From the NCBI GenBank assembly GCA_902791025.1, contig CADATZ010000008.1, forward strand, positions 1 through 64,000: 64,000 bases of DNA, written 5' to 3'. A program made the position numbers and the translations under genes. Positions 45,105 through 54,258 of the stretch are shown here, one piece after another; within the stretch, counting starts at the first letter, position 1; every line of letters begins with the position of its first letter. The DNA is from an uncultured Chloroflexota bacterium (GTDB lineage Bacteria; Chloroflexota; Anaerolineae; Anaerolineales; Anaerolineaceae). Under the pieces are notes generated by a model. It was not told the DNA's origin and did not search any database. It saw only the letters and a program-made list of their open reading frames with translations.

Positions 45105-46204
45105 TACCCAATCCCCGAAAGGAGCTGTTCGACTTTGGCTCTTTGCGTGAAGAGCACGCAGCCGCCGGTGTGATTCTCTTCCAGAACATGTTCATCCCGC
45201 AGGGTTTCGAAAAATCTTGATTGGATCGCTTCCTTGAGTGAGGTCTCCTTGACATTGATGTCTGAGTAGGGAGAGAAGGGGCAGGGTTCCGCGCTTCCAT
45301 GGGAATTGATGTGGAAAAATTCCCGTCCTGCCGCCATGCAGCCGCCCATCGCCAGTTCATCACCCGGGAAGGAGAGCAGGACCATATCATTCGCATAGTG
45401 TTCCCGCAGAGAGTCCACAGCCTCAGCCATGTAAGCCCGTTCCGCTTCACCCGGGGCGAGGTGCATGGCTTCATCTGTCACCGGGACGAATTCGACATAG
45501 ATCACCAGTTTGCAGCCCTGCTCGATCATGCTGTTGATGAATTCCTGTGAGGTGACTTCCTTATAATTTTCAGTCGTCACGGTGATGGAAGCGCCGAAAA
45601 TCAGTCCCTTTTCCTTGAAGGCCTTCATATTGGCCGTGAGTCTGTCGTAGATTCCCTTTCCGCGGCGGGCATCCGTGATTTCCTTGCCGCCTTCGATGCT
45701 CAGAACCGGGATCAGGTTGCGGCATTCGTCGAAAAGTTTGAAGTAGCGCTCGTCGACGAAGGTGCCGTTGGTGAAGACCGGGAAAATGATGTTCTGCATG
45801 CTGCCCGCGGCTTCGATGATGTCGCGGCGGATCATCGGTTCTCCGCCGGCGAGCATGATGAAACTGATGCCGAGCTCTTCCGCTTCCCGGAAAATCCGCA
45901 GCCATTCTTCACTTGTGAGCTGCTGGACCGGTGCTGTGTCAACGGTCGCTTTGTTGAAGCGTGAATAACACCCGGCGCAGTTCAGGTTGCAGCGGCTGGT
46001 GATGCTGGCGATCAGGAATGCCGGCACGTGCAGTCCTTCCTCTTCGTTCTTCATACGTGTTTTTGATGCCTTCCGGCTGGCAGCCGCAAAGCGAAACATA
46101 AAGGCGCTTTCCTTCGGGTTTTTCAGTGTCGCTTTGATCGTGTCCGCTACGATTTTTTCCACACCCTGTTCAATATGTTTCTGCAAATCAAACTGTTGTT
46201 TCAT
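45104..46204 (-). CDS. Radical SAM protein with SPASM-like Cys-rich C-terminus
   Basis: The 366-residue protein has the CxxxCxxC iron-sulfur motif (CNLNCAGC, near residues 72-79) and the SAM-binding MLAGGEPM stretch. The C-terminal third has further Cys residues (GGCMAAGREFFHINSHGSAEPCPFSP and GGCVLF), as in SPASM/twitch proteins that bind auxiliary clusters. These enzymes modify peptides, anaerobic sulfatases or cofactors, but no precursor peptide is seen nearby and the substrate is unknown. AGGAG precedes the ATG. The HxlR regulator gene lies directly upstream on the same strand, 83 nt away. The stop codon coincides with the start of a heptad array. Confidence 0.88.
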   Translation of the reverse strand: MKQQFDLQKHIEQGVEKIVADTIKATLKNPKESAFMFRFAAASRKASKTRMKNEEEGLHVPAFLIASITSRCNLNCAGCYSRFNKATVDTAPVQQLTSEEWLRIFREAEELGISFIMLAGGEPMIRRDIIEAAGSMQNIIFPVFTNGTFVDERYFKLFDECRNLIPVLSIEGGKEITDARRGKGIYDRLTANMKAFKEKGLIFGASITVTTENYKEVTSQEFINSMIEQGCKLVIYVEFVPVTDEAMHLAPGEAERAYMAEAVDSLREHYANDMVLLSFPGDELAMGGCMAAGREFFHINSHGSAEPCPFSPYSDINVKETSLKEAIQSRFFETLRDEHVLEENHTGGCVLFTQRAKVEQLLSGIG

Positions 46205-46267
46205 TGTTCTGCTCCTGATAAGTGCTTCGGGCTGATAATGTTTGACTATGACCTCAACTCTCCGCCT

Positions 46268-46309
46268 TAACTCCTATCTTCTAATTTCTAATTTCTACTT
46301 TCTATCTCA
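46268..46309 (+). repeat. Period-7 tandem array (6 units, TAATTTC type)
   Basis: The units are TAACTCC, TATCTTC, TAATTTC, TAATTTC, TACTTTC, TATCTCA. It overlaps the 3' end of the HxlR gene and supplies its last codons and stop. Confidence 0.75.
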
Positions 46310-46668
46310 TGCCTGTCCCCGTCAAAAGGCTCTCTCTTTGCCCAATGCACCAGTCGGTGCAGGATCGGCCAGAGTTCCTTTCCGCGCTCCGTCAGGGAAT
46401 ATTCGACTTTTGGCGGGATGGTCTCGTATTGTTTTCTCGTGATAATGCCGTCTGTTTCCAGATCCTTCAGTGAAGAAGATAGCATGGCATTGGTGATCCC
46501 CTGCGTTTTGCGGACGAGATCGTTATAACGCAGAGTGCCATCCACAAACAGGGAGCAGATGATCCGCATTTTCCACTTGCCGCCGATTTTTGCCAGGGCT
46601 TCTCCCACCGGACATACCGCGTCGCAGGGGCAGATATCATTTTTTGTACAGGTTCCGGCAGATTCCAT
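46288..46668 (-). CDS. HxlR-family transcriptional regulator
   Basis: The 126-residue winged-helix protein follows the HxlR pattern: GGKWKMRIICSLFVDGTLRYNDL, GITNAMLSSSLKDLE, IITRKQYETIPPKVEYSLTERGKEL. The N-terminus has four Cys (CTKNDICPCDAVC), one of them at the usual sensor position before the first helix, so redox or electrophile sensing is possible. The final residues (roughly HEIESRN) are encoded by a heptad array, so the original C-terminus may have been altered. It probably controls the radical SAM gene downstream. Confidence 0.9.
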   Translation of the reverse strand: MESAGTCTKNDICPCDAVCPVGEALAKIGGKWKMRIICSLFVDGTLRYNDLVRKTQGITNAMLSSSLKDLETDGIITRKQYETIPPKVEYSLTERGKELWPILHRLVHWAKREPFDGDRHEIESRN

Positions 46669-46787
46669 CTTGGCTCCATCCTTTCATTCAAATATCACCG
46701 TTTTTTCGGCAAGCAGATTATAACAGATATTAATAACAGAGTAGGTATTAAAATAATACTTAATATAAAAAATTGTTAAATTTCGTT

Positions 46788-46850
46788 AAATGGCGATTCA
46801 GGGGGCTTAATTTTCAAAAACGATAAATTAAGCCCCCTGAATCGCCATTT
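46788..46850 (+). repeat. Long inverted repeat, perfect 26-nt arms
   Basis: Arm 46788-46813 (AAATGGCGATTCAGGGGGCT...) is perfectly complementary to 46825-46850, with an 11-nt loop TCAAAAACGAT. It lies between hxlR and xylB (divergent promoters). T/A-rich ends flank a G5/C5 core. Terminator, MITE-like element or RNA structure are all possible. Confidence 0.85.
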
Positions 46851-47016
46851 TAATTGAATAATAATACAGACTGAGCTGTTAATAACAGCGTGAAAAGTTC
46901 TTATTTTCATATTCAAATTTTCCCCCTTGCGGATTTGGAAAAATGAATTATGATAATTAATGAACTTCGTATTGCTGTCAGAAACAAGCGGATTATTCCG
47001 GTTGGTGAGTTTTGTT
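46851..47016 (+). other. Intergenic stretch before xylB
   Basis: I see no gene, operator of the LacI type, or convincing promoter here, apart from AT-rich sequence around 46851-46980. Confidence 0.4.
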
Positions 47017-47084
47017 TGGGACAGGGGGACGGTTCTCAAGTGTCCCAAAATTTTGGGACACTTGAGAACCGTCCCCCTGTCCCA
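47017..47084 (+). repeat. Perfect 68-bp palindrome in the xylB leader
   Basis: The left half 47017-47050 (TGGGACAGGGGGACGG ...) is the exact reverse complement of 47051-47084 (centre AAAATTTT). It ends 9 nt before the xylB ribosome-binding site AAGGAG. As RNA it would be a very stable hairpin; the GGGACAGGGGGAC words resemble the core of the window's palindrome family. Confidence 0.95.
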
Positions 47085-47103
47085 TGATGAATAAGGAGCG
47101 CAT

Positions 47104-48579
47104 ATGTTATTTATCGGTGTAGATCTGGGAACTTCAGCAACGAAGCTCCTTTTGGTTGATGAAAAAGGTGAGATCCTGAATACGGTCACAAAAGAATATC
47201 CGCTCAGTTTCCCGCAGCCGGGATGGAGCGAACAGGAGCCCGCCGGATGGTGGAATGCCTGTCTGGAAGGGATCCCCGAACTGCTGCAGGGTTTTGAGGC
47301 GAAAGATGTTGCGGCACTTTCCGTGGCGGGACAGATGCATGGGTTGGTCGTCCTGGACGAAAACGATGAAGTCATCCGCCCGGCGATCCTTTGGAATGAT
47401 GGCCGAACCTTCAAAGAAGTGGATTATCTGAACGAGACGATCGGGAAAGATAAGCTGAGCAAATGGACCGGGAACATTGCCTTTGCCGGTTTCACCGCGC
47501 CGAAGATCCTCTGGATGCGGAACAATGAACCGGAGAAATTCGCGCGGATCCAAAAGATCATGCTGCCGAAGGATTATGTCGCTTACTGTCTGACGGGTGT
47601 TCACAGCTGTGACTATTCCGACGCCTCGGGTATGCTGCTGCTGGATGTGGAGCACAAAACCTGGTCAAAGGAAATGCTGGAGCTCTGCGGTATTACGGAA
47701 AAGCAGATGCCGGCACTCTTTGAGAGCTATGAAGTCATCGGCACCATCAAGCCGGAGATCGCCGCGAAACTCGGTCTGCCGGAAGGCGTGAAAGTTACTG
47801 CCGGTGCGGGAGATAATGCCGCGGCAGCTGTCGGTACCGGAACAGTCGGGAACGGTGCCTGCAACATTTCCCTGGGTACCTCCGGGACGATCTTCATCTC
47901 TTCCGATACCTTCGGTGTGGATTCCGGGAACAGTCTGCATGCCTTTGCTCACTCGGATGGCAGATTCCATCTGATGGGCTGCATGCTTTCCGCGGCTTCC
48001 TGCAACAAGTGGTTCTGCGAAGATATCCTGAAAACCGACGATTATGCCGGGGAACAGGCTCAGATCTCTCCGGATTCTTATGGCCGGAACAATGTCTTCT
48101 TCCTGCCTTACCTGATGGGCGAACGCAGCCCGATCAATGATACCAATGCCAGCGGCACCTTCATCGGTTTGCGCATGGATACTACCCGTGCGGATATGGT
48201 GCTGGCAGTCCTGGAAGGCGTCTGCTTCGCCATCCGCGATTCCTTTGAAGTGGCGAAGGGACTCGGTATCGATATTTCCCGCTCGATGATCTGCGGCGGC
48301 GGTTCCAAATCTCCGCTCTGGCGGCAGATGATGGCGAACGTGCTGGGGATCCCGCTGGACATTCCGCAGACGGAGCAGGGCCCGGGATACGGTGCGGTGA
48401 TCCTGGCGATGGTCGGTGCGGGACTGTATCCGGATGTACGCACAGCCTGCAGCAAACTGGTCCATGTGGCTGAAACTGTGGAGCCGCAGCCGGAAATGAA
48501 AGCACTCTATCAGGAGCGCTACGAAAAATTCCGCAAGATCTACCCCGCCTGCAAAGGCTTGTTCGCAGAGCTCCTTTAG
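47104..48579 (+). CDS. xylB: Xylulokinase
   Basis: The 491-residue FGGY-family kinase has the phosphate-binding opening FIGVDLGTSATKLLLVD. SVAGQMHGLVVLD and the ILWNDGRT substrate region follow, which distinguish xylulokinases within the family. The C-terminal ATPase half has GAGDNAAAAVGTG, CNISLGTSG and ICGGGSKSPLWRQM. It phosphorylates D-xylulose to xylulose 5-phosphate, feeding the pentose phosphate pathway. AAGGAG lies 6 nt before the ATG. The stop lies within a heptad array. xylA follows about 310 nt later under its own promoter, so the two genes may be regulated separately. Confidence 0.95.
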   Translation: MLFIGVDLGTSATKLLLVDEKGEILNTVTKEYPLSFPQPGWSEQEPAGWWNACLEGIPELLQGFEAKDVAALSVAGQMHGLVVLDENDEVIRPAILWNDGRTFKEVDYLNETIGKDKLSKWTGNIAFAGFTAPKILWMRNNEPEKFARIQKIMLPKDYVAYCLTGVHSCDYSDASGMLLLDVEHKTWSKEMLELCGITEKQMPALFESYEVIGTIKPEIAAKLGLPEGVKVTAGAGDNAAAAVGTGTVGNGACNISLGTSGTIFISSDTFGVDSGNSLHAFAHSDGRFHLMGCMLSAASCNKWFCEDILKTDDYAGEQAQISPDSYGRNNVFFLPYLMGERSPINDTNASGTFIGLRMDTTRADMVLAVLEGVCFAIRDSFEVAKGLGIDISRSMICGGGSKSPLWRQMMANVLGIPLDIPQTEQGPGYGAVILAMVGAGLYPDVRTACSKLVHVAETVEPQPEMKALYQERYEKFRKIYPACKGLFAELL

Positions 48580-48675
48580 GGGTTAGAAAATAGGATATAG
48601 GATATAGGGGTTTGGTGTCGGTTATTCGGGTACCAGACCCCAGCCCCCAATCCCCAACCCCTAAAACCTATCATC
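48576..48675 (+). repeat. Inverted pair of period-7 arrays between xylB and xylA
   Basis: Left units: TTAGGGG, TTAGAAA, ATAGGAT, ATAGGAT, ATAGGGG, TTTGGTG (48576-48617). Right units: CAGACCC, CAGCCCC, CAATCCC, CAACCCC, TAAAACC (48634-48668). The halves are roughly complementary and can fold. The xylB stop codon lies in the first unit. Confidence 0.75.
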
Positions 48676-48703
48676 CGTCACAGTGAAAACCTGACAAAAA
48701 TCA

Positions 48704-48733
48704 TTGGACAATTTTCCGCTAATTCGGTATTAT
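48704..48733 (+). promoter_or_regulatory. Putative xylA promoter
   Basis: TTGGAC (48704-48709) and TATTAT (48728-48733) are 18 nt apart. The two operator-like sites lie downstream. Confidence 0.5.
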
Positions 48734-48776
48734 TTACAAAAACAATACGAGAGTTCATTTTTTTAGCCGGGTGATT

Positions 48777-48790
48777 TGTGCGCGAACACG
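48777..48790 (+). promoter_or_regulatory. Degenerate LacI-type operator before xylA (site 4a)
   Basis: TGTGCGCGAACACG differs from the consensus at three positions but keeps GTGC and CACG half-sites. It lies 65 bp upstream of the full site, about six helical turns. Confidence 0.4.
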
Positions 48791-48841
48791 ATTACCCTGC
48801 GGACGATAAAAGCATTTATGCTTTTTATTTTTCTTCAAAAA

Positions 48842-48855
48842 CGTGCACGAGCACG
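48842..48855 (+). promoter_or_regulatory. LacI-type operator CGTGCACGAGCACG (site 4)
   Basis: Identical to site 1 upstream of the sugar-binding protein. It lies 33 nt before the xylA start codon and upstream of its ribosome-binding site. Confidence 0.7.
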
Positions 48856-48888
48856 GAACAAGATAAAAGGAGTTTTAGGAGCAAAAAT

Positions 48889-50199
48889 ATGGCAGAAATT
48901 TTCCCGAATATCCCGAAGATCCAATATGAGGGACCTCAGAGTGACAACCCGTTAGCTTTCAAGTTCTACAATCCGGATGAAGAAATCGCCGGACGCAAGA
49001 TGAAGGATCACCTGCGTTTTTCCATGGCCTGGTGGCACACCCTTTGCGCCAACGGTACGGATATGTTCGGTGTCGGAACTGCGGATAAAACCTTCGGAAC
49101 AAACAGCCCGATGGATCTGGCCAAAGCCAAAGTTGAAGCCGGGTTTGAATTCATGGATAAAACCGGTATTGAATTCTTTGCCTTCCATGACCGCGATATC
49201 GCACCGGAAGGTGATAATCTTGCCGAAACCAACAAGAACCTGGATGTTATTGTTGACCTTATCGAAGAAAAGATGAAGGAAACCGGCAAAAAGCTGCTGT
49301 GGGATACTGCCAATATGTTTGGAAATCCCCGCTACATGCACGGTGCCGGCACCTCTCCGAACGCGGATGCTTTCGCTTATGCAGCCGCGCAGGCCAAGAA
49401 AGCTATTGAAATCGGTACCCGCCTCGGCGCGGAAGGCTACACCTTCTGGGGCGGACGTGAAGGGTATGAAACCCTGCTCAACACCAATATGGGGTTGGAA
49501 CTTGACAATATGGCCCGCCTGCTCCGCATGGAGATCGAGTATGGCCGCAGCATTGGTTTCACCGGCAACTTCTATGTTGAACCGAAACCGAAGGAACCGA
49601 CCAAGCACCAGTACGACTTCGACTCCGCGACGGTCATCGGCTTCCTGCGCAAGTATGGTCTGGATATGAAGCTGAACATCGAAGCCAACCATGGTACACT
49701 TGCCGGACACACCTTCCAGCATGAACTGCGTGTTGCCCGCACTGAAGGCTTCTTCGGCTCCGTTGACGCCAACATCGGCGATATGCTGCTCGGCTGGGAT
49801 ACGGATGAATTCCCGTACAATGTCTATGACACGACCCTCGCCATGTATGAAGTACTCAAGGCCGGCGGTTTTGACAAAGGCGGTTTGAACTTCGACTCCA
49901 AGACACGACGTCCTTCTTTTGAGCTTTCCGATATGTTCCATGCACACATCATGGGTATGGATACCTTTGCTCTTGGTCTGCGCCTGGCTGACAAGCTCAT
50001 CAAAGACGGACGCATTGACAAGTTCGTTGAGGAACGCTACAGCTCCTACAACAGCGGCATCGGCAAGAAGATCGTCGACGGCACCGTCACTGTTCAGGAA
50101 CTGGAAGAATATGCCCTGAAGATGGGCGATGTGAAGACCAACACCTCCGGCCGCCAGGAATATCTGGAAGCTGTGATGAACCAGGTGATGTTCGGGTAA
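48889..50199 (+). CDS. xylA: Xylose isomerase
   Basis: The ATG at 48889 is preferred to the upstream in-frame GTG at 48778. AGGAG lies 7 nt before it, the LacI-type operator lies in between, and 436 residues is the normal class II length. Motifs: catalytic FFAFHDRD, the signature [17 protein letters not shown], the lysine region [16 protein letters not shown], the metal site IEANHG and [18 protein letters not shown]. It interconverts D-xylose and D-xylulose (and D-glucose and D-fructose) using Mg2+ or Mn2+ in the cytosol. It lies between xylB and the monosaccharide importer. Confidence 0.97.
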   Translation: MAEIFPNIPKIQYEGPQSDNPLAFKFYNPDEEIAGRKMKDHLRFSMAWWHTLCANGTDMFGVGTADKTFGTNSPMDLAKAKVEAGFEFMDKTGIEFFAFHDRDIAPEGDNLAETNKNLDVIVDLIEEKMKETGKKLLWDTANMFGNPRYMHGAGTSPNADAFAYAAAQAKKAIEIGTRLGAEGYTFWGGREGYETLLNTNMGLELDNMARLLRMEIEYGRSIGFTGNFYVEPKPKEPTKHQYDFDSATVIGFLRKYGLDMKLNIEANHGTLAGHTFQHELRVARTEGFFGSVDANIGDMLLGWDTDEFPYNVYDTTLAMYEVLKAGGFDKGGLNFDSKTRRPSFELSDMFHAHIMGMDTFALGLRLADKLIKDGRIDKFVEERYSSYNSGIGKKIVDGTVTVQELEEYALKMGDVKTNTSGRQEYLEAVMNQVMFG

Positions 50200-50273
50200 T
50201 AAAGCAGGCCCGGTGCTTTGAAAAAGTGCTATTTGTAATGAAAATTAGTGAAAAAAATATTACACTTCAGCGC

Positions 50274-50303
50274 TTGACAATACAAAAGGGACTGCCTTAA
50301 AAT
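50274..50303 (+). promoter_or_regulatory. Promoter of the monosaccharide importer operon
   Basis: TTGACA (50274-50279) and TAAAAT (50298-50303) are 18 nt apart. No GTGCACGAGCAC-type site is seen near it. Confidence 0.7.
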
Positions 50304-50382
50304 TCTTGTAGTTTTTTAAAGGATGCAAAGGTGCATTCTTTGAACAGCCCGAAAGGGCAATATAAAAAAAGGAGTATTTGTC

Positions 50383-51423
50383 ATGAAAAAAGTTTTATTT
50401 GTTTTGCTTGCTCTGGCTCTCTGCCTGACTGCTACTGCTGCTTTCGCTGAGAAGGTTGGCGTTTCCATGCCGACAAAGGATCTGCAGCGCTGGAACCAGG
50501 ATGGTGCCAACATGCAGGCTCAGCTCGAAGAAGCCGGTTATGAAGTTGACCTTCAGTTCGCTTCCAACGATGTTCAGACCCAGCTTTCCCAGGTTGAAAA
50601 CATGATCAACAGCGGCTGCGACGTTCTCGTCATCTCCGCTATTGAAGGTTCTTCCCTCGGTTCCGCTCTGGCACTGGCGAAGGAAAATGAAATCCCCGTC
50701 ATCGCCTACGACCGCCTTCTGATGGACTCCGACGCAGTTTCCTACTACGCCACCTTCAACAACTACATGGTCGGCACCATTCAGGGTACCTATGTGAAGG
50801 ACGCCCTGGATCTCGACAATGCTGAAGGCCCCTTCAACCTCGAAGTTACCGCCGGCGACCCGGGCGACAACAATGCCCGCTACTTCTATCAGGGCGCTAT
50901 CGATGTCCTGATGCCCTACATCGAATCCGGCAAACTGGTTGTGAAATCCGGTCAGCTTGACTTCACTGAAGTTGCTACCCCGACATGGGCTACCGAAGTT
51001 GCTCAGTCCCGTGCTGAAAACATCCTGTCCTCCTTCTATGCTGATGGCTCCAACGTGGATGTCTGGCTCTGCTCCAACGACTCCACCGCTCTGGGTGTTG
51101 CCAACGCTCTGGCAGCCAACTACAACGGTGAATATCCGATCATCACCGGTCAGGACTGCGATATCGCCAACACCAAGAACATGATCGCCGGCAAACAGTC
51201 CATGTCCGTCTTCAAGGACACCCGCACCCTGGCAGCTCAGGTTGTGAAGATGGTTGGTCAGATCCTCAAGGGTGAAGAAGTTGACGTCAACGATACCGAA
51301 ACCTATGACAACAACGTCATCGTTGTTCCGTCCTTCCTCTGCGAACCTGTCTTCGCCGATGCCAACAACTACAAAGAACTGCTCATCGACTCCGGTTACT
51401 ACACCGAAGATCAGCTGAAATAA
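50383..51423 (+). CDS. chvE: Monosaccharide-binding protein (ChvE/XylF type)
   Basis: The 346-residue protein has a Sec signal peptide (cleavage near AAFA-E) with no lipobox Cys. The type I periplasmic-binding fold follows: KVGVSMPTKDLQRWNQDG, AISAIEGSSLG-like DVLVISAIEG, IPVIAYDRLL, ICSNDSTALG-like WLCSNDSTALG and ITGQDCDIANTKNMIAGKQSMSVFKD. This matches the multiple-sugar receptor ChvE more than XylF itself, so D-xylose, L-arabinose, galactose or glucose are possible ligands. GGAG precedes the ATG. A terminator-like hairpin separates it from the ATPase and permease genes, which should raise its own expression. Confidence 0.9.
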   Translation: MKKVLFVLLALALCLTATAAFAEKVGVSMPTKDLQRWNQDGANMQAQLEEAGYEVDLQFASNDVQTQLSQVENMINSGCDVLVISAIEGSSLGSALALAKENEIPVIAYDRLLMDSDAVSYYATFNNYMVGTIQGTYVKDALDLDNAEGPFNLEVTAGDPGDNNARYFYQGAIDVLMPYIESGKLVVKSGQLDFTEVATPTWATEVAQSRAENILSSFYADGSNVDVWLCSNDSTALGVANALAANYNGEYPIITGQDCDIANTKNMIAGKQSMSVFKDTRTLAAQVVKMVGQILKGEEVDVNDTETYDNNVIVVPSFLCEPVFADANNYKELLIDSGYYTEDQLK

Positions 51424-51443
51424 TCAGCAAACGTTTGTAAGAT

Positions 51444-51476
51444 GATACAGGCGGGAGTTCCCGCCTGTATCTTTTC
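51444..51476 (+). terminator. Terminator/attenuator after the monosaccharide-binding protein gene
   Basis: GATACAGGCGGGA pairs with TCCCGCCTGTATC across a 2-nt loop (opening to four), followed by TTTTC. It probably gives partial read-through to the ATPase gene. Confidence 0.85.
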
Positions 51477-51526
51477 ATGAAAATAATCGGTATTATTTTT
51501 ATTCAACAAAGAGGGGCGGAGAAAAA

Positions 51527-53071
51527 ATGGCGGATATTTTACTGGAAATGAAGAATATCACTAAGACCTTCCCCGGCGTAAAGGCTCTTGACAACGTAAA
51601 TCTCCAGGTAGAGCGGGGTGAGATCCACGCTCTGGTCGGGGAGAACGGAGCAGGAAAAAGTACGCTCATGAATGTTCTGAGCGGCATTTATCCATACGGG
51701 ACTTATTCAGGCGACATCATTTATGCCGGACAGGTCATGAAGTTCTCGAATATCAAAGATTCGGAACGAAGAGGCATCGTCATCATTCATCAGGAACTGG
51801 CTTTGATCCCTGAGATGACGATCGGCGAAAATATGTATCTGGGCAACGAACGCGGCAGCAAGTTCGCGATCGACTGGAATACTACTTACGCCGAAGCTGA
51901 TAAATATCTGAAAATGGTCGGGCTTACAGAAAGCTCCAAGGTACAGGTGAAAACCATCGGTACCGGCAAACAGCAGCTTGTTGAAATTGCCAAAGCGCTG
52001 GCAAAGAAAGCGAAGCTGTTGATCCTGGATGAACCTACATCCTCACTGAACGAAGAAGATTCCCGCGCACTGCTGGACCTCATGCTTTCATTCAAGAAGC
52101 AGGGTATGACAATGATCATCATCACCCACAAACTGAATGAGGTTGCTTATGTTGCGGATAAAATTACAGTTGTTCGTGACGGTTCCACGATCGAAACACT
52201 GGACAATCACGGAAAAGAACCCATCAGCGAAGAGCGAATCATCAAAGGGATGGTCGGTCGTGAAATGACGAACCGCTTCCCGAAACGCGAAGGGGTGAAA
52301 ATCGGCGATATTGAAATGGAAGTCGAAAACTGGACTGTCCATCATCCGCTCTACCCGGAACGCAAAGTCGTAGACAACGTCTCCCTTTATGTCCGTAAAG
52401 GCGAGGTCGTCGGAATATACGGCCTGATGGGCGCCGGACGGACAGAACTCGCCATGAGTATTTTCGGCCAGTCCTATGGCGTGAACTGCACCGGAAAGCT
52501 GAAGCTGAACGGGAAAGAAGTGAAGCTGAAGAAGAGCGAAGCGGACGCCATCAAACACAAGATCGCTTATGTGACGGAAGACAGAAAGGGCAACGGCCTT
52601 GTGCTTTCTCAGTCCATCAAGATCAATACTTCCCTTGCGAATCTGAACGCGCTTGCCAGCCATTCCGTCATTGATGGTGATAAAGAATACGCTGTAGCGC
52701 AGGAATATCGGGAAAAGCTAAGCATCAAGACTCCGTCTGTGGAACAGCTTGTCGGCAATCTCTCCGGCGGAAATCAGCAGAAAGTCCTGCTGGCAAAATG
52801 GATGTTCGCCAATCCGGACATCATGATCCTGGATGAACCGACCCGCGGTATCGATGTCGGTGCGAAGTATGAAATTTACTGCATCATCAACGATCTGGCA
52901 GCTGCCGGAAAGTGCGTTTTGATGATTTCATCCGAGCTTCCGGAAGTTCTTGGTATGAGCGATCGAATCTACATCATGAATGCCGGAAAGGTTCTTGGTG
53001 AGATGAAGGCAAAGGATGCTACGCAGGAAAATATCATGGCAATGATCCTGCAGTCCGGAAGAGGAGATTGA
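51527..53071 (+). CDS. gguA: Monosaccharide ABC transporter ATPase (GguA/XylG type)
   Basis: The 514-residue protein has two ATPase domains. The first has Walker [10 protein letters not shown], a [23 protein letters not shown] signature and Walker B. The second has the usual degenerate Walker A ([10 protein letters not shown]), [15 protein letters not shown] and [16 protein letters not shown]. This double-domain form is typical of CUT2 importers. It energises uptake by the two permeases encoded next; the first starts 2 nt after the stop. Confidence 0.95.
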   Translation: MADILLEMKNITKTFPGVKALDNVNLQVERGEIHALVGENGAGKSTLMNVLSGIYPYGTYSGDIIYAGQVMKFSNIKDSERRGIVIIHQELALIPEMTIGENMYLGNERGSKFAIDWNTTYAEADKYLKMVGLTESSKVQVKTIGTGKQQLVEIAKALAKKAKLLILDEPTSSLNEEDSRALLDLMLSFKKQGMTMIIITHKLNEVAYVADKITVVRDGSTIETLDNHGKEPISEERIIKGMVGREMTNRFPKREGVKIGDIEMEVENWTVHHPLYPERKVVDNVSLYVRKGEVVGIYGLMGAGRTELAMSIFGQSYGVNCTGKLKLNGKEVKLKKSEADAIKHKIAYVTEDRKGNGLVLSQSIKINTSLANLNALASHSVIDGDKEYAVAQEYREKLSIKTPSVEQLVGNLSGGNQQKVLLAKWMFANPDIMILDEPTRGIDVGAKYEIYCIINDLAAAGKCVLMISSELPEVLGMSDRIYIMNAGKVLGEMKAKDATQENIMAMILQSGRGD

Positions 53072-53073
53072 TC

Positions 53074-54240
53074 ATGAAAGCGAATTCAGTAGGAGAATTT
53101 TTCAAAAAATATACCATGACGATAGCTCTGGTTGTTGTCGCGATTTTCTTCTCGATCACAACACAGGGCAGGATCCTTTATCCGCAGAACATCAACAACC
53201 TGATCTCACAGAACGGATATGTCTTTGTTCTGGCTTCAGGTATGCTGCTTTGTATTCTCACCGGCGGTAACATTGACCTGGCAGTGGGGTCTGTGGTCTG
53301 TTTTGCCGGCGCCATCGGCGTCATTATGATGAAAAACGGCGTCAATATGTGGATCGCGGTTCTGGCAATGCTCGGTGTCGGGTTATTGATCGGGGCTTTT
53401 CAGGGTTTTTGGATCGCAAAAGTTTATGTCCCGCCATTCATCGCTACACTCGCAGGTATGTACGCTTTTCGCGGCCTTTCAAATGTCGTGCTGGGCGGTT
53501 ATGCGGAAACGATCACCAATCAGAGTTTTCTGAATATTTTCGGCGGTGGTGCGGATTGTTACATTCCGGACTTTTTCCATGGAACCGGTTTGAACCTGAC
53601 CTGTATGGCAGTCGGCGTTATCATTGCTGTGGTCGTTGTTGTGATGCAGCTCCGCAAAACCAGTGTTGAGAAAAAGATGGGAATTGCTCAGTCAGTGACC
53701 GGTGATTATATTAAGACTGCAATTATCACTGTGCTGATCATCTGGATCTCCTGGAAACTGGCTTCCTATAAAGGGATCCCGACAGTTTTGATCTGGATCT
53801 CCCTGGTACTGCTTGTTTATAACTATGTCACTACAAAAACCGCTATCGGCCGATACCTTTACGCTGTCGGCGGCAACGAAAAGGCAACAGCTCTTTCCGG
53901 TGTCAACACCCGCAATGTTTTTCTCTTTGCTTACGCGAACATGGGTTTCCTGGCCGGGCTGGCCGGTATTCTGAACGTTGCCCGTGCAGCCGGTGCACAG
54001 CCGACATTCGGTCAAGGCTATGAGATGGATGCCATCGCGGCCTGTTTCATCGGCGGTGCTTCCGCTTATGGCGGAACAGGGAAAATTTCCGGCGTTATTA
54101 TCGGTGCGATCCTAATGGGTCTCATCAACCAGGGTATGAGCATTATGGGTATCGATTCCAACTATCAGCGTGTGGTCAAGGGTCTCGTGCTGATGCTGGC
54201 AGTCATGTTCGACGTGCTTTCCAAGCGTCAGAAACGGTAA
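53074..54240 (+). CDS. gguB: Monosaccharide ABC transporter permease 1 (GguB/XylH type)
   Basis: The ATG at 53074 is preferred to a TTG at 53068, since GAGGAG lies 7 nt before it; 388 residues. It has about ten spans of the CUT2 permease family: GMLLCILTGGNIDLAVGSVV, PPFIATLAGMYAFRGLSNV, and ACFIGGASAYGGTGKISGVIIGA. Translation is probably coupled to the ATPase. It is paralogous to the next gene, with matching motifs throughout. Confidence 0.93.
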   Translation: MKANSVGEFFKKYTMTIALVVVAIFFSITTQGRILYPQNINNLISQNGYVFVLASGMLLCILTGGNIDLAVGSVVCFAGAIGVIMMKNGVNMWIAVLAMLGVGLLIGAFQGFWIAKVYVPPFIATLAGMYAFRGLSNVVLGGYAETITNQSFLNIFGGGADCYIPDFFHGTGLNLTCMAVGVIIAVVVVVMQLRKTSVEKKMGIAQSVTGDYIKTAIITVLIIWISWKLASYKGIPTVLIWISLVLLVYNYVTTKTAIGRYLYAVGGNEKATALSGVNTRNVFLFAYANMGFLAGLAGILNVARAAGAQPTFGQGYEMDAIAACFIGGASAYGGTGKISGVIIGAILMGLINQGMSIMGIDSNYQRVVKGLVLMLAVMFDVLSKRQKR

Positions 54241-54258
54241 GAGAGGAGGATGACTACA

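Noticed and set aside
46776..47414. 212-codon minus-strand frame through both long palindromes
   Set aside because: It runs antisense to xylB and through the inverted repeats; no coding signature.
48778..48888. N-terminal extension of xylose isomerase from GTG 48778
   Set aside because: It would cover the operator, and a better ribosome-binding site and family length support ATG 48889.
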